Source of the DNA: an uncultured Saprospiraceae bacterium | GTDB lineage: Bacteria; Bacteroidota; Bacteroidia; Chitinophagales; Saprospiraceae | Length of the DNA stretch: 6,258 bases | Reading direction: 5' to 3' | Assembly: GCA_905479665.1 (NCBI GenBank) | Contig: CAJQNM010000828.1 | Coordinates: 1 to 6,258, forward strand | Shown: positions 1 through 6,258 of the stretch, piece by piece | Numbering within the stretch: the stretch's first letter is position 1 | Layout of the letters: each line of letters opens with the position of its first letter | Made by a program: the position numbers and the translations under genes | The notes under the pieces: generated by a model | Told to the model about the DNA's origin: nothing | Database searches by the model: none | Seen by the model: only the letters and a program-made list of their open reading frames with translations

Positions 1-35
1 ATTTTTTCTTCGCTTCCTAAATTGTCAGCATGCAT
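1..35 (-). CDS. Possible start of a downstream gene overlapping the stop of the giant gene (partial)
   Basis: The TGA of the giant gene (37-35) shares its A with an ATG at 35-33, forming TGATG. The new frame reads M-H-A-D-N-L-G-S-E-E-K and is still open at the left edge. Such stop-start overlap is a known arrangement for translationally coupled genes in one operon. Only 11 codons are visible, so function cannot be assigned and chance is a real alternative: a random 11-codon frame stays open fairly often. No clear Shine-Dalgarno precedes the ATG, which is usual in Bacteroidota. Another possible start would lie just beyond the edge, after the AGGAAG at 18-13. Confidence 0.4.
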   Translation of the reverse strand, partial: MHADNLGSEEK

Positions 36-3000
36 CAGTGAGTTTTTGTTATAGTCACTGTTTTTCCTAAAGTGGGTGATACACTCTTGTGCTCCGCATC
101 TATGGCAGCCTTATTAAATGCTACCTTGATTGCACTGGATACAAAAGGTCCGAGGCTGTAAGAGTCGTAAAAACTCTGGTTGCCGGAGTAGGGTACATTA
201 GTAGTAGTAGTCTGCCATTGGTTATCGTTATTACTTGATCCATTCAGACTATCGTTGTCGTGCGATACCCCAAAGTCGGCCGCAAGACTACTCGCGTCCC
301 CATCGACATCAGGTTGATTAAATCCCGAATTCAGTGAAATGGATTCGGACTTGACCAAATTAAAGCTTCCTTGATCTGCAGATGCTGTAGTATTTAACTC
401 CGCAGGTGAGGACGCAATCCTGTCTGTCGCGACAGCGATACCATAAAACTCTTGAGTCGATACGGATCCAGCATAGAGTGGGCCTTGTACGATGGTATTG
501 AAGGCCTCCTTGAAGCGACGTAAATGATTGGCCACATCATTTTCGTCCTTGGTCTGTCGCCATTCGTTATATCCCGGATTATTGGGGTCATCATCACAAT
601 CAAAACATTCGGTGGTTTCGATGATGTAAAGTGCATCATCAATTGCTGCTTCGACATCCTCGGCCACCAGCAGACGAGAATCTACTTTGATCACCAATTC
701 GGCATCTCCGAGCCACATTGTAGAGGAAGCTTGCATTGTATTTGATGCCGATTCAGCCGAGATGATGTGTGAGATTTCAAACTCAGTTTGAGTCCCAATC
801 TCTTGATCAATGGGCTCAGGCAAATCTGACTGGTTTGTCTTTATCTCTTCATTCAGATAGTAGGTGCCCTCTCCATATACTTCACTCCACCCATTGCTGA
901 ATGCCTGCCTGTCCAACATATTGAAATAGGGGGCAGAGCAATTTCCATTGTTGAGGAAATATCGATCTTGCCAGCACCAGAGATGGTCCTGCCACTGGAT
1001 ATCAGCCGTCTCGTGATCGATACCACCAAGCGATCCAGGATTACCGAGTGGATTGTCATCGGTATCATCCAAATTTTCTTCGGTTGCAATTTCAAAGCCT
1101 ATTCCGCCAGCGTTCAATGTTCCTCTGTCATTGCTGACTGATTCAAAAACCAGATTGGCATGTTGCAAACCGACATCTTGGCCTTGAATATCTGTAGTGA
1201 AACTGTGGAAGAGGTCATTCATTTGTGGTTTAGAATAGCTCTCATGGAAAGCTCCCTGCAAGAGATCGACAAAGTAAATGCGTGGCAGAGTTTGTGCGAT
1301 GATCTCTTCCTGTCCTAGCATAATTCTCGTCTCGAGTCCTTCTACATCGATCTGATCAAATGCTTCCCCCAAGTTTTCAAAATGGATGTTTTGCCAATCA
1401 TTGTTGGTTTCCTCTAGACTGAGCGTGACACCCTGCAGCTTTTCGTGCAACGTCCCGAATGAGCTGGTCTGGAAAATTAGATGATGAATAAGGGTCTCAT
1501 GTCTACCAACGGCATAGGATGGATCGATGGTTTCGATCTCGGTGCTCACTGTATACTCACTCGAAAGATCGTAATCCTGTAGGAGAGCTAAGGCATCAAC
1601 CGTCAGCTCGTACATAGGTATGCCATATTGGTTGACTGTGGGATCTATTTTTTCACGTCGCACAATTTGCATCAGATATTCGGTATTATTTTCCAGTGTC
1701 GGAATTGTGAAGTTTATCTGATGGTCGTCGGCACCCAGATCAATCTCTTGATCGTCGGAAATCTCCTGATCGTTGGCTGTACGAGTAATTAAATGGTACG
1801 AATATTCCTTTTCATTTAATTCCGTATAAAAATATTGATCGTGCACCTCGCTGGCAAATTGAAAGCTACCTTGCTCTGGCCCCCCGTACTCTGACGGCAG
1901 AATAGCCTCTTCGGTGAAGAAATTGCGCATTCCTTTTACGGGGTATGTATGCGTGACTATATCGCTGTAAAGTGGCAAGGGTTCAGTGCGAAAATCAAAT
2001 TCACGACTTTCGCTCCAGGGAACAGCGGGATTGTCGGGCTCAAAGACCGCTGACCATTTTCCATTTTCCCCAAGTTGTCGGGCCTGTACTTCTACAGAAA
2101 ATTTCCACTTTTTCTTTTTCGCATCTTCATGTGAAACTTCGGCTAAGGCTTCCGTAAAATAAAGGCTGGCCGATTTTCCTGTAGTGCTAATACGTTCTTT
2201 TTCTGTATCAATTGCCGGAACGTCCAAATCGTTGTTGCCAGTGGGTACCAAGGTTAATTTGGTCAATACCGGTGCCAGCGTCCACTCCTCATCATTGACA
2301 TCAGGAATGGTGATGGCGGCTTGACTTGGCGTAGCGGATTCGGCGACCTCCATGGTGAAAAATGCCGTTGGACTCAAATAGGGGTCGTAGACATCGGTCT
2401 TTTCTCCTGTCGGTTCAGGTGGATATGTCTCAGCGATGATCGGGATGCCGAAGGGTGACTCCGGATAACTATAGCATTTATTCCCAAGCGATACTTCAAC
2501 TCTGGCCGACCCATTGAGTTTGCCATTTAGCACGCTATAATATACGGCTGCCCTCCCGTCAAACCAGAACGGATTGGGCCCCCCACCTTCGATCATCATG
2601 GCTGCCCCAAGTTCGAAGAGCTTGTAGTCGACCTCGACACCTAGGATTTTTCCCTTGATGCCCAGTGCTCCCGATACCCCAGCATAGACACGTCCATTCC
2701 CGTACCAGCCAAAAAATCCAGGTTCAGCAATTCCTTGCCCATCTCCGATATAGCACTCCATGCCGCCCGCGTCGATGAGCATAAAGTCGAAGCCGAGATC
2801 CACCTTAAATTCGGCATAAATAATTTTATGGAAATCGATATCGATGCCGACATTTCCACCCATCACCAGGCCTTCTGTGGTGGCTCGAACTTCGCTACCC
2901 TCTTCTGTGTCAATGGCCTCGTCGGGTTCGAAGGAGTTTTCGCCATCGTCGGTCCTTCCGCCGTTTAATATGGTAAGGATGTTGTCGGGCGGTGGTGGTA

Positions 3001-6000
3001 GATGGGTGGGTATGCCGTTGCCCAGCATAAAATACCCTCCGGCCTTTACTGCTAGACTGGCCTGGGAGTTGTCTCCTACTGCCGCGAGCAGATCAAATTC
3101 GGCCTGGCCTGGCCCAATAGCGGGATCGTAGGGATTGCCTAAGAAGAAATGAAAATAGAAATCGTTTTCACCTCCGTAGGCTACAAGATATTCATGATCG
3201 TTGGCGCCCAAGGCAAAATCATGCTGGACCAATTTGTAGGGATCCTGCGTTGAAGCTGCACCGTAAAGTACATCGGGTATGACATTCATGTATACCTGTC
3301 CCTGACCGATCACGGCAAATTTTTCGCCTCCGCTGGTTCGGTCGATGTAAAGGCCCATCATCTTCGACCCCCACAGTCGGGAGCCATAGTCACCGACGCC
3401 CTGTGCCAGCGGCAGGTCTGGCAGATCAACACCCGCCAATTGCGGAGATGATCCACTCGGAGCTCCACGGCTGGCATATGCATCCTGTAGAATGTAGAAC
3501 CATGCCCCTACCTCCAGTGCCTCAATGCCTTCGTTGGCATTCCAGGTGACGCTGATGATCGGATCTGCAATCAGCACTTGCTCAGAGAGGACAGACACAC
3601 TGGTTTGCAATTTGATTGTGCGATTTCCAAAGTCAGCCGTGGGTGGTCCTTGGCTGAGTGCCGCCGAAGTCTGTCCAGAGAGATCAAGTGCAAGACTTTC
3701 CATACATGCTCCTACATCAGCGAGCTGACCATCCGCGGCCACATCTTGCAGAACATTGACATCGACCAGTGGAGCAGGTTGGGCATTCCAATAAATGCCA
3801 CCTCCCAGGCCATTAAGCGTTACAGGGCCCATGACAATTCCGGGTGACATCGACACCATACCGTCGATATACCAGAGTCCATAATAGTCTTCAGTACCGA
3901 ATTCTATGCCAGATCCCTTGCCACCGGCAGTAGCGAAGCCGGCTTTCAAGTCTACCGCTAGTGCGCCCGCTTCGACCACGATCTGGCCAAAGTAGCCGGT
4001 CAGGCCAGGATCGTTTTGGTAGCAGAGACAACCTCCCAGTTTGATCCAGTCAAGATCTCCTCCAATACGTCCACAATTAAAGTCAACGCCATCAATCTTA
4101 AATCGCTTTTTGCCGTTGATCACTTCGCTTGCGGTGCGCAAGGTAAGGTCGGTGCCCATCGACAATGCTTGAGAGGTGCCTGCGAGTGATAGGTCGATGG
4201 AAAAAGCCAAGATCGGATTACCTTGATCCAATCCCAGGGCAAAATCATGAATTTTGATAGGAAATCCGTTCATGGTTTCCTGGCTGCCCAGTAGGTCAGG
4301 ATCGTCCGCGGCCGATCCCTGGTCGATATTTAGTGACACCGCCAAACTGCGATTTATGTCGATGCTTTGCGCAGCAGCTGCAGCGTCCTGCAAACCTGTC
4401 TTCATTTCATTCAGGGTTGGGAAGGGCGTGCTCTGACAGACGCTGCCCAGACCAAAACCAAAAGAGGTGTGATCCGTATCAAACCCGATGGCACTGTTGT
4501 ACTTTAGTTGGAAATCGGCAAACTGCACTTCAAATTCGCCGGAGCTGATGTCAAGAGCATCCGTAAGATTCATGCTCATGCCACCCTTGAGAAATATTTC
4601 CAGGTTGGTATTTTCCTTTTCCGGTGCAATGGTAAATCCGACATAGGAGCTAGCGCAGATGTTGGCATCTGCCACTGCCATAGGTATGGTAACATTCTCG
4701 TTTGGTGAAAGCACTGCACTGAGCTCAAATTTTTGATCCTCATCTCGTCGATAAAAATTGGCTGAATAGCCCAAGGTTTCAAGCTCTCCGATAATGGGAC
4801 TACCCAGTTGGCCAGAGAGTCCGCCACCATTAAAGTTGTTTTGTAAAATCTTTAATTCAAACTCATCGATGGATAATCCCCAGCCTTTTATATTTCCATT
4901 TTCGTAGGCCAGAATATCTTGTACAAGAATATCGCAAGAGAAATTGGGGTCAATCAATATATTATTGATCCCAATGGACAGTCGTTGTCCGGTGGTAAAA
5001 TCTTTGGGGACTCGCAGCTCGATTTCTTTGAGAAAAAATCCCTGCCACACATTGATCATCGATCCGGCACCGGCGGTACCCGTGAAATCTGAAAAATCAA
5101 ACGAAGCATCAAACACAATTCCACTTGGATTTTCAATTTCGGATAAATCAAAATATCCTTCTTGCAGACGAAAGCCCCATCCCGGCAAATCAATTAACTG
5201 AAAATCATCCATCGCAAAGGAGATGAGCATATGGGTGCCAGGAATTTCTCCAGTGGCTCCCCCCATCGCCACATAAACATTGTTCTCTTCGCTGGGTAAC
5301 AGCTCAAACTTGGTATTGAAATACCCATTGACCAACCCCGGAGCGATGGTGTCGTTTTCTTCGAGAGCCAGTAGCGTCTCCGGAAATTCAACACGCCCAG
5401 CAATATTCACCGCCCGAAAACCATTGCAGTCCATCTCGAGGTACAGTGGAGTAGTGCTCGGATCGTTGTTGTCTTCGTCAAATGCTGCATTTCCCCGCAA
5501 GTAAAGACTGAGCCCCCCATCCATATCCACTAAAATATCTTGCGCCAGATGATAAGTGACCTCACTACCGAATCCATCCGGGCCTGTACAAACATTGGCT
5601 GCACCCATGCCAAAATGTGCCCGTTCTCCAAGCGCAGGTAGGTTGACTATGGCCAGGAAGTCGCTCTTAGCTGCGAAAGCGTTGGTGGTGGGATCCTTTT
5701 CGATTTCAAACTCAGAGCACGCAAACAAAAACTGCTGCCCTCCGATGGATTGATTGAATCCAAAGGGTATGCCGATGGGATCTCCACGAACGATGTCACC
5801 TATGAGTCGACCGGCCGCTAGACCGGCATCCAAAGCTTCCAGCAGTGTACTCTGGGTGGTGTGCCCATCACCACTCATGATCCCAGCTATCTGATCCAGT
5901 ATGGTCGGATCGCCGAATTGGGCTGACTCGTCTTGTCCTTCCACGGAGCCTGTCAGTGCCTCCCCCGCAGCGTTTACCTTGACTCCGGAAAAATCTACCG

Positions 6001-6258
6001 CCAGATGCAACGAATCCATGAAGGGCCAAACGACTACTCCGGATCCACTAAAACTGCCGTCGACAGAAGTGTTTTCGACCTGCAAGTCCTTCACCCAAAA
6101 ATGACCCATTTTGAAGCGATCTAGATTATTGATCGATCCACTAGCGGTGAGGACCACTTGGTCTTCGGGTAGCTCCGGATGGCACCGATTGAAGCAGTCG
6201 ACCTGGGCATCGGTCAAGGGATCGTCAGCATTTACATCAGTTATATCATCATCCAGAA
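35..6258 (-). CDS. Giant exported-type beta-rich multidomain protein, family not recognised, N-terminus outside window
   Basis: One uninterrupted minus-strand frame runs from the right edge to TGA at 37-35, at least 2073 residues. Thirteen residues lie upstream of the first TTG (6217-6215), including a DDD run, so that TTG is internal and the real start and any signal peptide are not visible. Order seen: Asp-rich stretch with C8/C12; beta-rich repetitive region to about residue 1240, with GWG motifs at 346-348 and 445-447, cysteines such as C167, C715, C730 and C732, and a Gly-rich strand ending at W810; a Pro run at 1074-1077; Ig-like 1290-1412; FN3-like 1440-1525; WCW at 1747-1749; CFDCDDDPNNPG at 1871-1882; polar tail to TITKTH. 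No catalytic motif is evident. The composition suggests a cell-surface or secreted structural or adhesive role, which is inference. No typical type IX sorting domain is seen at the C-terminus. A large autotransporter-like or AsmA/TamB-like protein is a possible alternative, but no family signature was recognised. Confidence 0.93.
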   Translation of the reverse strand, partial: LDDDITDVNADDPLTDAQVDCFNRCHPELPEDQVVLTASGSINNLDRFKMGHFWVKDLQVENTSVDGSFSGSGVVVWPFMDSLHLAVDFSGVKVNAAGEALTGSVEGQDESAQFGDPTILDQIAGIMSGDGHTTQSTLLEALDAGLAAGRLIGDIVRGDPIGIPFGFNQSIGGQQFLFACSEFEIEKDPTTNAFAAKSDFLAIVNLPALGERAHFGMGAANVCTGPDGFGSEVTYHLAQDILVDMDGGLSLYLRGNAAFDEDNNDPSTTPLYLEMDCNGFRAVNIAGRVEFPETLLALEENDTIAPGLVNGYFNTKFELLPSEENNVYVAMGGATGEIPGTHMLISFAMDDFQLIDLPGWGFRLQEGYFDLSEIENPSGIVFDASFDFSDFTGTAGAGSMINVWQGFFLKEIELRVPKDFTTGQRLSIGINNILIDPNFSCDILVQDILAYENGNIKGWGLSIDEFELKILQNNFNGGGLSGQLGSPIIGELETLGYSANFYRRDEDQKFELSAVLSPNENVTIPMAVADANICASSYVGFTIAPEKENTNLEIFLKGGMSMNLTDALDISSGEFEVQFADFQLKYNSAIGFDTDHTSFGFGLGSVCQSTPFPTLNEMKTGLQDAAAAAQSIDINRSLAVSLNIDQGSAADDPDLLGSQETMNGFPIKIHDFALGLDQGNPILAFSIDLSLAGTSQALSMGTDLTLRTASEVINGKKRFKIDGVDFNCGRIGGDLDWIKLGGCLCYQNDPGLTGYFGQIVVEAGALAVDLKAGFATAGGKGSGIEFGTEDYYGLWYIDGMVSMSPGIVMGPVTLNGLGGGIYWNAQPAPLVDVNVLQDVAADGQLADVGACMESLALDLSGQTSAALSQGPPTADFGNRTIKLQTSVSVLSEQVLIADPIISVTWNANEGIEALEVGAWFYILQDAYASRGAPSGSSPQLAGVDLPDLPLAQGVGDYGSRLWGSKMMGLYIDRTSGGEKFAVIGQGQVYMNVIPDVLYGAASTQDPYKLVQHDFALGANDHEYLVAYGGENDFYFHFFLGNPYDPAIGPGQAEFDLLAAVGDNSQASLAVKAGGYFMLGNGIPTHLPPPPDNILTILNGGRTDDGENSFEPDEAIDTEEGSEVRATTEGLVMGGNVGIDIDFHKIIYAEFKVDLGFDFMLIDAGGMECYIGDGQGIAEPGFFGWYGNGRVYAGVSGALGIKGKILGVEVDYKLFELGAAMMIEGGGPNPFWFDGRAAVYYSVLNGKLNGSARVEVSLGNKCYSYPESPFGIPIIAETYPPEPTGEKTDVYDPYLSPTAFFTMEVAESATPSQAAITIPDVNDEEWTLAPVLTKLTLVPTGNNDLDVPAIDTEKERISTTGKSASLYFTEALAEVSHEDAKKKKWKFSVEVQARQLGENGKWSAVFEPDNPAVPWSESREFDFRTEPLPLYSDIVTHTYPVKGMRNFFTEEAILPSEYGGPEQGSFQFASEVHDQYFYTELNEKEYSYHLITRTANDQEISDDQEIDLGADDHQINFTIPTLENNTEYLMQIVRREKIDPTVNQYGIPMYELTVDALALLQDYDLSSEYTVSTEIETIDPSYAVGRHETLIHHLIFQTSSFGTLHEKLQGVTLSLEETNNDWQNIHFENLGEAFDQIDVEGLETRIMLGQEEIIAQTLPRIYFVDLLQGAFHESYSKPQMNDLFHSFTTDIQGQDVGLQHANLVFESVSNDRGTLNAGGIGFEIATEENLDDTDDNPLGNPGSLGGIDHETADIQWQDHLWCWQDRYFLNNGNCSAPYFNMLDRQAFSNGWSEVYGEGTYYLNEEIKTNQSDLPEPIDQEIGTQTEFEISHIISAESASNTMQASSTMWLGDAELVIKVDSRLLVAEDVEAAIDDALYIIETTECFDCDDDPNNPGYNEWRQTKDENDVANHLRRFKEAFNTIVQGPLYAGSVSTQEFYGIAVATDRIASSPAELNTTASADQGSFNLVKSESISLNSGFNQPDVDGDASSLAADFGVSHDNDSLNGSSNNDNQWQTTTTNVPYSGNQSFYDSYSLGPFVSSAIKVAFNKAAIDAEHKSVSPTLGKTVTITKTH
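275..310 (-). other. EF-hand/dockerin-like calcium loop in the C-terminal tail (residues 1970-1981)
   Basis: The twelve residues DVDGDASSLAAD place Asp at positions 1, 3, 5 and 12 and Ser at 7, the ligand spacing of EF-hand and dockerin loops. Position 6 is Ala where Gly is usual. It lies in a Ser/Asn/Asp-rich tail. A dockerin has two such loops, and a second good copy is not visible nearby. Chance in an Asp-rich tail is possible. Confidence 0.35.
572..607 (-). other. Asp/Cys-rich motif CFDCDDDPNNPG, possible metal-binding turn (residues 1871-1882)
   Basis: CX2C is followed directly by three Asp, then P-N-N-P-G. Similar 'DCDD-x-(N/P)-x-x-PG' strings occur in calcium-binding repeats of exported bacterial proteins, such as the MopE-like/thrombospondin-3-like metal-binding motif. 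Here there is only one copy and it is shorter than those repeats, so calcium or another metal is a suggestion only. The paired cysteines could equally form a local disulfide. Confidence 0.35.
1643..1900 (-). other. Fibronectin type III-like segment, about residues 1440-1525
   Basis: The clearest sign is TLENNTEYLMQIVRRE (from residue 1507, Tyr at 1514). It matches the FN3 pattern 'L-x-P/N-N-T-x-Y-x-x-x-V', in which the Tyr sits at the start of strand F. An earlier strand with SYHLITRT and the F-T-I-P strand just before fit the same fold. It directly follows the Ig-like segment after the linker YPVKGMRNFFTEE (from Y1425), so two beta-sandwich domains appear in tandem. Family assignment needs a profile search. 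Confidence 0.45.
1982..2350 (-). other. Bacterial Ig-like (Big_5-style) segment, about residues 1290-1412
   Basis: The segment starts near VAESATPSQAAITIPDV and ends with REFDFRTEPLP. The strand KWKFSVEVQARQLGENGKWS followed by a closing F-x-F-x-T-x-P-L-P strand resembles the end of SbsA/Big_5-type Ig-like domains, where a 'Y-x-V-x-V' strand, a 'G-x-W' turn and a final 'F-x-T' strand occur in that order. A four-Lys run (1367-1370) precedes W1371. The domain call rests on strand pattern only, and the first half is hard to place. Role inferred: spacer or ligand-binding beta-sandwich on an extracellular protein. Confidence 0.4.
4877..4885 (-). repeat. GWG motif, second copy (residues 445-447) of an imperfect protein repeat
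   Basis: Codons GGC TGG GGA begin GWGLSIDEFELKI, followed by a Gly-rich turn (NGGGLSGQLG). It pairs with the copy at residues 346-348. The 99-residue spacing suggests a module of about 100 residues, though only these two copies are obvious by eye. Confidence 0.4.
5174..5182 (-). repeat. GWG motif, first copy (residues 346-348) of an imperfect protein repeat
   Basis: Codons GGA TGG GGC begin the segment GWGFRLQEGYFDL. The second copy, GWGLSIDEFELKI, starts 99 residues later. After GWG both alternate hydrophobic and polar residues and then reach a Gly-containing turn. Between the copies lies WQGFFLKEIELRVPKDF (W391). The similarity is weak and limited to the protein level; the DNA copies are diverged. 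Confidence 0.4.

Larger units (their letters stand above)
2480..6178 (-). other. Beta-rich repetitive region of the giant protein (about residues 14-1245)
   Basis: Over about 1230 residues the translation alternates short hydrophobic/polar strands with Gly, Asn and Asp turns. Examples are YLRGNAAF, IFLKGGMSMNL, GLGGGIYWN and YAGVSGALGIKGKILG. Single cysteines recur next to turns (C167, C715, C730, C732 and others), compatible with disulfides in an oxidising compartment. There is no long helix or transmembrane segment. The look is of stacked beta-sheet or an elongated beta structure. That is my reading of the sequence pattern and not a family match; AsmA/TamB-like groove proteins or the DUF6603 type would be the first profiles to test. 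Confidence 0.6.

Noticed and set aside
13..18. AGGAAG (minus strand) as a Shine-Dalgarno for a gene starting just beyond the left edge
   Set aside because: Possible, but no start codon is visible, and the site lies inside the open frame that begins at the TGATG overlap; it cannot be supported from this window.
1..34. Transcription terminator after the giant gene
   Set aside because: There is an A-rich run on the minus strand but no inverted repeat and no T-run in the direction of transcription.
200..211. Four tandem ACT codons as a phase-variation microsatellite
   Set aside because: The repeat unit is a triplet and only four units long; it just encodes four Thr near the C-terminus and a change in number would not shift the frame.
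2987..2998. Four-proline run (residues 1074-1077) as a functional proline-rich domain
   Set aside because: Only four residues long; more likely a simple hinge between beta segments.
2844..3131. Plus-strand frame of 95 codons, and other frames of 60-95 codons on both strands
   Set aside because: All lie inside the giant gene in other frames, have compositions expected of antisense or shifted reading, and show no domain or start signal.
6215..6217. TTG as the start codon of the giant gene
   Set aside because: The same frame is open for 13 more codons to the window edge, no ribosome binding site is evident, and the residue before it is part of a continuous acidic stretch.

Overview
The window is almost entirely one very large coding region on the minus strand. 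It is open from the right-hand edge (base 6258) to a TGA stop at 37-35, giving at least 2073 codons with no in-frame stop. The true start and any signal peptide lie beyond the right edge. The first start-like codon inside the window, a TTG at 6217-6215, is not a credible start because the frame continues upstream of it to the edge. Residue numbers in this annotation count that TTG as residue 1.

The protein looks exported. It is rich in short alternating (beta-strand-like) segments, Gly/Asn/Asp turns and scattered cysteines, has no cytosolic enzyme motif I can identify, and shows no obvious membrane helix. Reading N to C (right to left on the plus strand): an Asp-rich stretch with a CX3C pair; about 1240 residues of repetitive beta-rich sequence; a Big_5/Ig-like segment (about 1290-1412); a fibronectin-III-like segment (about 1440-1525); a mixed region with an F-x-T-S-x-F-x-T-L-x-E-K motif, a Trp/Cys block and an Asp/Cys motif; and a Ser/Asn/Asp-rich tail with an EF-hand-like loop. 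I do not recognise the family and give no gene symbol.

The stop codon overlaps a possible next start (TGATG). The new frame stays open for the remaining 35 bases, so a second gene of the same orientation may begin there and run off the left edge. There is no intergenic stretch above 300 bases, and I see no RNA gene, mobile element, CRISPR array or terminator.

The organism cannot be fixed from one gene. Giant exported beta-rich multidomain proteins of this style, with moderate GC (judged by eye) and no clear Shine-Dalgarno, fit a free-living Bacteroidota bacterium (for example the Saprospiria/Cytophagia side). This is an inference with modest confidence.
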